DNA of 15,584 nucleotides, from positions 1-15,584 of the forward strand of contig DGVM01000093.1 of assembly GCA_002395925.1 (NCBI GenBank). Reading direction: 5' to 3'. Numbering within the stretch: the stretch's first letter is position 1; every line of letters starts with the position of its first letter. This DNA comes from Bacteroidales bacterium UBA4284 (GTDB lineage Bacteria; Bacteroidota; Bacteroidia; Bacteroidales; UBA932). Shown piece after piece: positions 8,265 through 15,261 of the stretch. The translations under genes were made by a program, and so were the position numbers. The notes under the pieces were generated by a model. That model made no database searches. It saw only the letters and a program-made list of their open reading frames with translations, and was not told where the DNA came from.

Positions 8265-11012
8265 ATGAAACATTCCAAATTATCTGTTCTCGGTCTGTCG
8301 GTCGCCCTTGCCTTGCTCGCCGGATGCGACATTGACAAACCCTACGAAAGAATCTCGGGCATCGATTCCACCAAGGCCTGCCCCGAGAACCTTGAGCTTG
8401 ACGTGGATGGAATGTCAGCCACGTCGATCTCTCTGTTCTGGGACGGCAAGAAAGCCGTTGCCGACGGAGCCTTGTCCTTCACCGCGCAGCTGACCGATTC
8501 GCTGGGCGCTGCCGGCGACAACTATTCCTCCCTCGCCAAGACTGTTATGGCAACTGATGACGCCGGCAACATCACCGAAGCCTGCTCATTCAGCAAACTT
8601 ACAAAGGGAGACAGGTACTTTGTCAGAATTCGCGCCAATTACGCATATTCGGTTTATTCTGACTGGGTATATCTCAAGCGTGACGACATCGTGGTCCAGG
8701 TCAGCGTTGGCAACGGCCTTGTAATCTCCGAGTTTGTCGAGCCTCAGGACCTCGCCGCCACTCCCAAGACGTACAGCTCGATCGCCGTGTCGTGGTCTCT
8801 TACCGGACCGGCCGACGGATATGAGGTTGAGTACGCAAAGTCCGGCTCCAACGAATGGACCGTGGCTGCCGACAACCTTGTTGACGGCGCCTACACCATC
8901 ACCCACCTCGAGCAGGAGACCTCCTACGACATCCGCGTAAGGGCATACCAGCTCCAGGGAGAAGAAAAAGTATATACCAATTACTCTACCCTCACCGGCA
9001 TCACGACTCCGGTCAAGCCCGACTTCTCCCCTGCCATCACTTCCGCCGAGCAGCTCTCCAGATTCTTCAGCGAGATTGCCGACCAGGCAGGCGACGCCGA
9101 TGTCTATACGATTGAAAATGACATCGATATGTCCGGCTATGACATCATCGCCGCCAATGTCTTCCACGGAACCCTTGACGGCAAGGGCCACAGCATCAAG
9201 AACTGGACCAGCGCCGGAGATCCCCTGTTCCGTGTCAATGAAGGTAAGATCAAGAACCTCGTCATCGACTCCAGCTGCCAGTTCAGCATTATTCCCGGAA
9301 CTTCCGGAATCATTGCCGCGACCAACGAAGGTACCATTGAAGGCTGCGTCAACAACGCTGCCGCAAGCTGCCTTGGCGACCTTACCTCCGTCACTTATTT
9401 CGGTGCCATCGCCGGCCGTTCCACCGGTCTGGTCAAGGGCTGCACCAACAACGGAAACATCACCTTCGATACTTCCGCAGGCTCTTCCAGCAACAACTGC
9501 ATCGGCGGTGTGGTCGGCCAGTTCGAGGCTTCCGCAGGCGTAGTCGCAGTTGAGAACTGTACCAACAACGGCGCAGTCAAGTTCAACACCGGCAGCACTC
9601 CCAAGAATATGTATATAGGTGGTGTCGTGGGCGCTTCCGTCCTCAACGCCAAGGGCAAGGGCATCAATGCCGGCAACGGACTCAAGGACTACGGTATCGT
9701 CAAGGGTTGCGTCAACACCGGCGCCGTATCACACATCTGGGCAGTCAACAACAGCGGTTCTTACAGCGACGTAGGCGGTGTGGCCGGCTACATCGAGGGC
9801 ACCATTGAAGACTGTACCAACAAGGGTACCGTTACCATCCAGGACAGCGACGATCCTGCAGCATCCAGTACCCGTCCTGCACTCGGCGGTGTCGTAGGTT
9901 ACGTCACCAAGGGCGCCAAGGGCTGTATCAACGAGGGTACAGTCATCGCCAAGGGCGTATGGGCAGCAGGTACTGAAGGCAACGCCGGTTGCGGCGGTAT
10001 CCATCAGCCTCTGTTCGGCGGCGTCATCGGCGGCGCCGGTGAATACTATCTTGCTCATTGCGACGGCCTCGTGAGCGGCTGTATCAACAAGGGCAAGATG
10101 GATCTCCAGGTCTGCCAGAAGACCGGCGGCGGCACCCAGTCCGGCGGCGGCGGTGTCATCGGCTACTCCAGCATCGACATCGACGACTGCCACAACCAGG
10201 GCGAACTCAACATTGGCCTCTGGCACAAGATTGCCCGCGTGGGCGCCATCATCGGATGGTCCTATGCCACTACCATCAGCAAGTGCACCAACTCCGGAGC
10301 TCTTGTCTTCGACTGCAACAGCGCAGCCCTCGCCTCTGACGGCACCAACTTCTTCTCCTATCAGGACTATGTCGGCGGCATCGTCGGCGCATCTCTCGTG
10401 GAAGCCACCATCTCCGACTGCGAGAACAGCGGCGAAATCACCTACAAGGGCGGTGTCACCCAGGCTGTGCTCAACTATGTCGGCGGTATTATGGGTACCT
10501 ACAGCGGTGCCCAGAATATGACCGGCTGCAAGAACAGCGGCAAAGTGAGCGTTGACAGCGCCGAAGCCCTCTGCGCAGGAAGCCTCTGCGGTGCATTCAA
10601 CGGCACTATGACCGACTGCGAAGCTACCGGCGACGTTGACATCAAGAAGTGCGTCGGCATCACCGGCAAGGAGCCTGAAATCGGCTCTATCGCCGGCTAC
10701 TCCAACGCTTCCTTCACCAATGTTACCGTCAACAACAACGTTACTATCGAGGCAGGCGGCACCAGCTACTACGGCGGCGTCACCGGCGGATTCGGCCAGG
10801 CCACCAAGCAGTGGAGCGGATGTACCATCAACACCACTCTGAACACCAGCGGCTCTGTCACGACTGCAAGGCTCATAGGACGTTACCGTAACGACGGAAC
10901 AGGATACACTGTCTATTACAAAGATATGACTTTCGGTGGAAATATCGGCTCGCTGGGTCTCCTCGGATATCCCAACAACGGTAGCGTTGCTGAAGGCACT
11001 ATGCCCGAATAA
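8265..11012 (+). CDS. Large surface lipoprotein with two FN3-like domains and a GLUG-like beta-helix
   Basis: This is a predicted surface-exposed, probably non-enzymatic binding or adhesin-like lipoprotein of 915 residues; I cannot name a specific function. The ATG at 8265 is chosen over an in-frame ATG at 8202 because it opens directly into a signal peptide with lipobox LAGC (Cys21). Residues about 38-140 and 158-248 have fibronectin-III-like strand patterns (for example YEVEYAKSGSNEW, then YDIRVRAYQ). From about 255 the sequence enters a parallel beta-helix, opened by FHGTLDGKGHSI, a hallmark of GLUG-type repeat proteins. About a dozen repeats follow with the pattern GC-N-G-x-V ... GGVVG. 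No catalytic motif or type IX secretion C-terminal domain is visible. It is transcribed divergently from susC from its own promoter and ends at its own terminator, so co-regulation with the susCD operon is possible but not proven. Confidence 0.88.
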   Translation: MKHSKLSVLGLSVALALLAGCDIDKPYERISGIDSTKACPENLELDVDGMSATSISLFWDGKKAVADGALSFTAQLTDSLGAAGDNYSSLAKTVMATDDAGNITEACSFSKLTKGDRYFVRIRANYAYSVYSDWVYLKRDDIVVQVSVGNGLVISEFVEPQDLAATPKTYSSIAVSWSLTGPADGYEVEYAKSGSNEWTVAADNLVDGAYTITHLEQETSYDIRVRAYQLQGEEKVYTNYSTLTGITTPVKPDFSPAITSAEQLSRFFSEIADQAGDADVYTIENDIDMSGYDIIAANVFHGTLDGKGHSIKNWTSAGDPLFRVNEGKIKNLVIDSSCQFSIIPGTSGIIAATNEGTIEGCVNNAAASCLGDLTSVTYFGAIAGRSTGLVKGCTNNGNITFDTSAGSSSNNCIGGVVGQFEASAGVVAVENCTNNGAVKFNTGSTPKNMYIGGVVGASVLNAKGKGINAGNGLKDYGIVKGCVNTGAVSHIWAVNNSGSYSDVGGVAGYIEGTIEDCTNKGTVTIQDSDDPAASSTRPALGGVVGYVTKGAKGCINEGTVIAKGVWAAGTEGNAGCGGIHQPLFGGVIGGAGEYYLAHCDGLVSGCINKGKMDLQVCQKTGGGTQSGGGGVIGYSSIDIDDCHNQGELNIGLWHKIARVGAIIGWSYATTISKCTNSGALVFDCNSAALASDGTNFFSYQDYVGGIVGASLVEATISDCENSGEITYKGGVTQAVLNYVGGIMGTYSGAQNMTGCKNSGKVSVDSAEALCAGSLCGAFNGTMTDCEATGDVDIKKCVGITGKEPEIGSIAGYSNASFTNVTVNNNVTIEAGGTSYYGGVTGGFGQATKQWSGCTINTTLNTSGSVTTARLIGRYRNDGTGYTVYYKDMTFGGNIGSLGLLGYPNNGSVAEGTMPE
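9240..10850 (+). repeat. Tandem beta-helix repeats within the lipoprotein gene
   Basis: The encoded segment (about residues 326-862) repeats a unit of roughly 35-65 residues. It pairs a Gly-Cys/Asp-Cys turn with Asn-x-Gly (GCTNNGNITF, NCTNNGAVKF, GCVNTGAVSH, DCTNKGTVTI, GCINEGTVIA, GCINKGKMDL, DCHNQGELNI, KCTNSGALVF, DCENSGEITY, GCKNSGKVSV, DCEATGDVDI) and a following GGVVG/GGIVG/GAIIG strand. Unit lengths vary through inserted loops and the DNA is diverged, so these are old protein repeats, not recent tandem duplications. The nearly invariant Cys in each turn would stack into a ladder along the helix. Confidence 0.8.
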
Positions 11013-11034
11013 CAGTTTATCCGATACTTATTAT

Positions 11035-11062
11035 AAGAGCCCGGTCAATGCCGGGCTCTTTT
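11035..11062 (+). terminator. Intrinsic terminator after the beta-helix lipoprotein gene
   Basis: The perfect 10-bp stem AAGAGCCCGG / CCGGGCTCTT encloses the loop TCAATG and is followed by TT and a short T-rich stretch. It begins 22 bases after the stop at 11012. It separates this gene from the next one on the same strand, which has its own promoter immediately downstream. Confidence 0.88.
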
Positions 11063-11067
11063 CGTTG

Positions 11068-11099
11068 ATTGCGCTTTTTATCAAAAAGTATTATTTTTG
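11068..11099 (+). promoter_or_regulatory. Promoter of the second phosphoesterase gene
   Basis: TATTTTTG at 11092-11099 fits TAnnTTTG. ATTG at 11068-11071 is a three-of-four match to the -33 element, with a 20-base spacer. The -7 octamer ends 19 bases before the ATG at 11119, so the leader is only about 13 bases. The same octamer at nearly the same distance precedes the PHP gene at 14076. Confidence 0.7.
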
Positions 11100-11118
11100 T
11101 GAGACAAAATAAAACGCT

Positions 11119-13236
11119 ATGAAAATTGTAAAATCTGCGGTAACGACGCTGCTCAGTCTTGTGGTACTGCTTTCCTGCCAGAAGGAAGAGCAGTTCACAA
11201 GCGCCACCATCGACGGCACCTGGGTATTCTCCTCACAATACAACGGATACCAGTGGACCGATCTCAAAGTGTCTGACATATACTGTTTTGACGGCAAAGG
11301 CGGCTATACTGTGAAGAGCCTTCCAGAAACAATGGAAGGCGTAACCTATTACAAAGGCAAGGTATATACGCCGGAAAGCAGCTTTTCTAAAACAAACCCC
11401 AAAAAATACACGGCCAAAATCGGCGCTGCCAAGAATTACGTGTTCGAGTCCCTTCCCGGGACTTACACCCTCACAAATGAGACATCCGATGTCTTGACTT
11501 TCGACTATACGGGCAGCGCTTCCGCAAAGGGGTTCAGGCTGTCCAAGGTGAGCGGGTTCGAGACAGCCTCAGACCCGTCCAAGCCTGAAGACGGTAAAAA
11601 GAGCATCAACGGCACTTCCATCTCCGAAGGAAATGACCTTGTCGGCCTCATTACCGACAAGAAAACAGGCCGCGGCATTCCCGGAGTCACCGTCACCGAC
11701 GGATACGACTGCGTGAAGACCGACGCCAACGGCGTTTACCAGTTCAAGTCCAACTCCCTTACCCGCTTTGTGTACTACACCACACCGGCCGAATACAAAA
11801 TATCGACTCCTACGTCGCCCAGCCAGCCTGTATTCTACAAAGCTGTTTCACCCGACGGGAAAGTACTGCGCACCGACTTTGTGCTCGAGCCTCTTCCGGG
11901 CGGGAAAGAGACCAACTGGACCTTCGTGGGCATAGGTGACCCCCAGTGCTGCAAAGCCGCCGAGGCCAACCGGTACTCGTCCGAGACCATCCCGGACCTT
12001 AAGAAGGCCACGGCCGGGCTGTCGAGCGTGTACGCTATGACCCTGGGAGACATTGTTTTTGACAGCACCAATATGTGGCCCACAATGAAGGCCGCGATGT
12101 CAACTGTCTACAACGGCACGAGCCACGTCGTCTTCTTCCAGACAATAGGCAATCACGACCACGATTCCCTCAAGCCCGACACTGCCCGCGACCTCACTGA
12201 CGACTACAACGCCACCTCCACCTTCGGCAGCTACTTCGGCCCCACCGACTACTCCTTCGACAGAGGCGATGTGCACGTAGTTTCTATGGACGACATCCCG
12301 GTCACCTCACTCCATTCTTCGAGCAAGAGCAACGGCAAGACGTGGGACTACGGAAAGGGGTTCACGGACGCCCAGTATCAATGGCTCAAGAAAGACCTCG
12401 ACCTGGTTGCCGACAAAGAGAACAAGATGGTCTTCATATGCTGCCACATTCCTTTCCGCGGGGCGACTACCAACCATATGCTGGACGTCGTCAAGATGAT
12501 GATGAATTTCAAGGAGGCCCACATTATGATAGGCCACACCCACTACACACAGAACTACGTGTACGGCTCATCTTACAAGGCCAAAGGCGGCCTGCCGGTG
12601 TACGAGCACATACACGGTTCCGCCTGCGGCGCGTGGTGGACCTCAACCAGCAGTTCGACGGTTACAGGCGAGCCTTCCGGTTATACCATTTATGATATAG
12701 AAGGCGCACACATCAAGGACTGGAAGTTCAAGGGCACCAACAAGGATGCCGACTTCCAGCTGCGGGTTTTCGACGGCAACGCCGTGTACTATCAGGCTAT
12801 GAGCTATCCCCTCAACTGGTACACCGCCAGCCAGAAGGCCGGGACCGGAGCCGTAACGGTAAAGGGCAACAGCAACCTGAAGAACTGTTTCGTGGCACAG
12901 GTATTCAACGACGACGACACCTACTGGACAGTAGAGCTGCGCAAGAAAAGCACCGGCGAGAAGATCGGCAACTTCAAGCGCCTGTCCAACGGGTCCAGCA
13001 CTAACGTAGCTATGTCGGCGTTCTATTTCAACAAGAAAGGCAAGAACAGCTCCAGTTACTCATCCACGACTGCCAGCCACTACTGGTACTACAAACCGGC
13101 ATCCGGGGAGCCCGCATCGGAGAGCGACTGGGTGGTGGTCGCAACGCATAAACTGCCCGGCGGTACGGCCAGTCACGAATACACCTGCGAAAAAATCTCG
13201 ACCGAAAGCTCTTTCGAGAAAGAATTCTACTTCTGA
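11119..13236 (+). CDS. Second calcineurin-like metallophosphoesterase lipoprotein, with an extra N-terminal domain
   Basis: This is a predicted envelope phosphoesterase of 705 residues with unknown substrate. The signal ends in lipobox LLSC (Cys20). Residues about 28-145 form a beta-rich domain absent from its paralog (opening TIDGTWVFSSQYNG, later TYTLTNETSDVLTFDYTG), reminiscent of the lipocalin-like domains common in Bacteroidetes lipoproteins. Then come a MetallophosN-like domain (about 172-258), the catalytic domain (about 265-510) and a MetallophosC domain to the end. Metal motifs are GDPQ (273-276), GDIVFD (310-315), GNHDH (344-348), CCH (441-443) and GHTH (472-475), all intact. From residue 172 on it aligns along its length with the protein at 758-2536, including CCHIPFRG, GHTHY-QNY, GAWW and TASHYWY. 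It has its own promoter, and its stop overlaps the 3' end of the convergent gene by 10 bases with no clear terminator between. Confidence 0.92.
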   Translation: MKIVKSAVTTLLSLVVLLSCQKEEQFTSATIDGTWVFSSQYNGYQWTDLKVSDIYCFDGKGGYTVKSLPETMEGVTYYKGKVYTPESSFSKTNPKKYTAKIGAAKNYVFESLPGTYTLTNETSDVLTFDYTGSASAKGFRLSKVSGFETASDPSKPEDGKKSINGTSISEGNDLVGLITDKKTGRGIPGVTVTDGYDCVKTDANGVYQFKSNSLTRFVYYTTPAEYKISTPTSPSQPVFYKAVSPDGKVLRTDFVLEPLPGGKETNWTFVGIGDPQCCKAAEANRYSSETIPDLKKATAGLSSVYAMTLGDIVFDSTNMWPTMKAAMSTVYNGTSHVVFFQTIGNHDHDSLKPDTARDLTDDYNATSTFGSYFGPTDYSFDRGDVHVVSMDDIPVTSLHSSSKSNGKTWDYGKGFTDAQYQWLKKDLDLVADKENKMVFICCHIPFRGATTNHMLDVVKMMMNFKEAHIMIGHTHYTQNYVYGSSYKAKGGLPVYEHIHGSACGAWWTSTSSSTVTGEPSGYTIYDIEGAHIKDWKFKGTNKDADFQLRVFDGNAVYYQAMSYPLNWYTASQKAGTGAVTVKGNSNLKNCFVAQVFNDDDTYWTVELRKKSTGEKIGNFKRLSNGSSTNVAMSAFYFNKKGKNSSSYSSTTASHYWYYKPASGEPASESDWVVVATHKLPGGTASHEYTCEKISTESSFEKEFYF

Positions 13237-14021
13237 TATTTAATCGTACGGCGCAGCACCACAACGGCTGCGCTGTCGGGATGAACCCTTTCGGCGCGGG
13301 AAATCCAATTCCCGCGCTCATCGTATTCATAGGTATAAAACCGCTCGGGATAATCGTCCAGACCGGTCTCCCACTGCATCTCGCACAGAGAGTTCAAGAC
13401 TGTTTCCTTGCTGCGCACCGGAAGCCGGCGGTCGTTGTAGTCTATTTCCACATTCATTGCATCGCTGGTGATCCTGGTGGGCTTTTCCTCCGTAAGAAAA
13501 TCCACGTGCGCACGTCCCATCAGGTTGCCTTCCGCCGAAATTGACTCCTCGTCGTAGCCGTTGCCGGAATAGTCTTTGGTGGTAGTGTACATATATTCCC
13601 CTTCGGAATAGTATTCGGTACGGACTATGTGCTTTCCGTCATTGGTATGCACCCAGCGGTGAAGTTCCTCGTTGTTCATACCGTATATGCGGCACTCGGC
13701 TATGAAGCGGCCCTTCCAGTCATACTCATAGCGGACCTCGGTCTCATCCTCGGCGTTGATGCCGCGGACTTCAGACAGATGCCCGCGGGAGTCGTAGGAA
13801 TACTCCTCACGGTAGCGGAAACTGCCGTCAAAGTTGTAGCGTTTCATAAGTTCCACCTGGCCGGCAGGGTTAAAGAAGACGTCGTAACTGAACTCGAGGG
13901 TGTCGGACTTAACGGAAATCTCACTGGCCTTGCAGTTCAGGCCGTATTTTTCAAGGTCGTTGGGGACCGTACTGCAGGCGCATACGAGAAGCGCGGCTGC
14001 GGCTAAGAGTTTAACTTTCAT
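13227..14021 (-). CDS. Lipoprotein with YD/RHS-like repeats, function unknown
   Basis: I do not recognise a named family. The 264-residue protein begins with a short lipoprotein signal (lipobox CAC, Cys16), so it should be anchored in the envelope. The body is rich in Tyr, Asp, Arg and Glu and carries several YD-type units: YSYDSRGHLSEV (75-86), YEYDWKGRFIAE (98-109) and YEYDERGNWISR (231-242), with degenerate copies between. Such repeats form beta-strand pairs in RHS and YwqK-like proteins. There is no toxin domain and the size is far below RHS effectors, so a toxin role is unlikely. I chose the ATG at 14021; an upstream in-frame TTG at 14030 adds only three residues and lies inside the promoter element. 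The ATG is only about as far from the -7 element as a transcription start would be, so the mRNA may be almost leaderless. The 3' end overlaps the convergent phosphoesterase gene by 10 bases. Confidence 0.8.
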   Translation of the reverse strand: MKVKLLAAAALLVCACSTVPNDLEKYGLNCKASEISVKSDTLEFSYDVFFNPAGQVELMKRYNFDGSFRYREEYSYDSRGHLSEVRGINAEDETEVRYEYDWKGRFIAECRIYGMNNEELHRWVHTNDGKHIVRTEYYSEGEYMYTTTKDYSGNGYDEESISAEGNLMGRAHVDFLTEEKPTRITSDAMNVEIDYNDRRLPVRSKETVLNSLCEMQWETGLDDYPERFYTYEYDERGNWISRAERVHPDSAAVVVLRRTIKYQK

Positions 14022-14022
14022 A

Positions 14023-14055
14023 TGTGGCAAATTTATGAATTTTATGCTATTTTTG
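14023..14055 (+). promoter_or_regulatory. Promoter of the PHP phosphodiesterase gene
   Basis: TATTTTTG at 14048-14055 is an exact TAnnTTTG element, 20 bases before the ATG at 14076. A weak -33 (TGTG, 14023-14026) lies 21 bases upstream. It overlaps the divergent promoter of the YD-repeat lipoprotein almost completely. Confidence 0.65.
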
Positions 14056-14059
14056 TAAA
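14028..14059 (-). promoter_or_regulatory. Promoter of the YD-repeat lipoprotein gene
   Basis: On the minus strand TAAATTTG (14035-14028) matches TAnnTTTG, and TTTA (14059-14056) is a three-of-four match to the -33 element with a 20-base spacer. Only six bases separate the -7 octamer from the ATG at 14021, so the transcript would start at or next to the start codon. Confidence 0.55.
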
Positions 14060-14075
14060 TACTAACAGACCAATT

Positions 14076-15209
14076 ATGAAAAAATCACTATTACTTATGA
14101 TGGCCCTTGCGGCCTGCAGCGCTCTTTTTGCGCAGAATCCTCCCGAGAACTCCGACGATCGCGTGGGCTGCTACAGGATGATGCCTTCCGTACGCCGTGT
14201 CATCTCCATTCCGGATATAGACGGATATAAAACGCTCAAATGCGATTTTCATACCCATACCGTTTACAGCGACGGACAGGTTTCCCCGGAAGGTCGGGTA
14301 CAGGAAGACTGGTATGACGGCCTGGACGTTATGGCTATGACCGATCATATTGGAATACACCATATCTTCGAAGAGCTTCCCGACCGCAACCTCTCCAACC
14401 GGAAGGCGATGGCCGAGGGCAAGAAATATGGTATGATAGTCATCCCGGGCGTTGAGATTACCCGAGCCAAGCCGTTCGGACATATGAACTTTCTGTTTGT
14501 GAAAGACGCCAACGCTTTCAGTGAGGACCGCTACATAATCGGGGAGGACGGACATAGCCTCAAAGACGACAAGGGACGCAGCGTCAACAATATGGAGACC
14601 CTCCAGGACGACATCGCCGCCGCTGTCGAGCAGGAGTGCTTCATACAGTGGAACCACCCCGGCTGGCCCGACCGCAAATGCGATATGTACGACATCCACA
14701 AGGAAATGCTGGCCAAGGGACTTATAAACGCCGTCGAGATCTGCAACCACCAGGAGTGGTATCCCAAGGTTCTCGACTGGTTTGACGAGTTCCATATCCC
14801 TATGACCGCCAACACCGACCAGCACAGGCCCGCCGTCGTCGATTACGGCCACGTCATTCGTCCTATGACCCTTGTATTCGCAAGGGAACGTACTCTTGAA
14901 TCAGTACGAGAGGCAATGTTTGCAGGCCGTATGGTGGCATTCTGGGACAATACTCTCGCAGGCGACGCCACGTGGCTCGAGCAACTGGTCCACCACTCCC
15001 TCAAAGTAAAGGTAATCGATGCCGACAGAGGCAGGATTGAGGTCTCCAACATATCGGACATAAAGTTCGAAACAATGTACGGCAACCATATGAATCCCGT
15101 GGTCCTATATCCCCACGGAGCAATCATTATGTCGGTAAAGAAGGGACAGAAAATCGAATTCCTCAACTGTTACACCGGACGGCAGACATTGAAGACAAAC
15201 CTCTGGTAA
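14076..15209 (+). CDS. Exported PHP-domain phosphoesterase, Sb-PDE-like phosphodiesterase family
   Basis: PHP-domain enzymes hydrolyse phosphoesters with a cluster of two or three metals; the Sb-PDE-like group is annotated as phosphodiesterases. In this 377-residue protein the metal ligands are in place: HTH (59-61) with SDG (65-67), DH (90-91), PGVEIT (124-129, Glu127), GH (135-136), NHPG (193-196) and TDQH (247-250). The segment IPDIDGYKTLKCDFHTHT before motif I strongly resembles this family's opening as I recall it. The N-terminus is an export signal. LAAC at 11-14 could be a short lipobox, but ALFAQ at 16-20 is an equally good signal peptidase I site, so periplasmic soluble versus lipid-anchored is unresolved. 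The ATG at 14076 is chosen over an in-frame ATG at 14022 because the latter would read through the promoter. The gene is monocistronic with a hairpin behind it. The substrate is unknown. Confidence 0.88.
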   Translation: MKKSLLLMMALAACSALFAQNPPENSDDRVGCYRMMPSVRRVISIPDIDGYKTLKCDFHTHTVYSDGQVSPEGRVQEDWYDGLDVMAMTDHIGIHHIFEELPDRNLSNRKAMAEGKKYGMIVIPGVEITRAKPFGHMNFLFVKDANAFSEDRYIIGEDGHSLKDDKGRSVNNMETLQDDIAAAVEQECFIQWNHPGWPDRKCDMYDIHKEMLAKGLINAVEICNHQEWYPKVLDWFDEFHIPMTANTDQHRPAVVDYGHVIRPMTLVFARERTLESVREAMFAGRMVAFWDNTLAGDATWLEQLVHHSLKVKVIDADRGRIEVSNISDIKFETMYGNHMNPVVLYPHGAIIMSVKKGQKIEFLNCYTGRQTLKTNLW

Positions 15210-15213
15210 ATAG

Positions 15214-15242
15214 AAAGAGCTGACCGCAAAGGCCAGCTCTTT
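15214..15242. terminator. Hairpin between the convergent PHP and pnp genes
   Basis: The arms AAAGAGCTG (15214-15222) and CAGCTCTTT (15234-15242) pair over 9 bases around an 11-base loop. It lies 4 bases after the PHP stop and 19 bases beyond the leftward pnp stop. The following T-tract is weak on the plus strand and somewhat better on the minus strand (TTTCTATTT). Probably a shared terminator. Confidence 0.7.
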
Positions 15243-15261
15243 CCGAATTATAATCTACTGA

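Noticed and set aside
9240..10850. Possible recent tandem DNA duplication or phase-variable repeat
   Set aside because: Repeat units differ in length and share only short codon blocks at DNA level, so they are old protein repeats and not units prone to slippage.
13249..13275. Hairpin CGGCGCAGC / GCTGCGCTG just after the second phosphoesterase stop
   Set aside because: It has a 9-bp stem with one wobble, but no T-run follows on either strand and it lies inside the coding end of the convergent lipoprotein gene. It may slow polymerase but is not a supported terminator.
14022..14075. Upstream in-frame ATG extending the PHP protein by 18 residues
   Set aside because: The added codons read through the TATTTTTG promoter element, and the ATG at 14076 starts directly with a Lys-Lys signal peptide.
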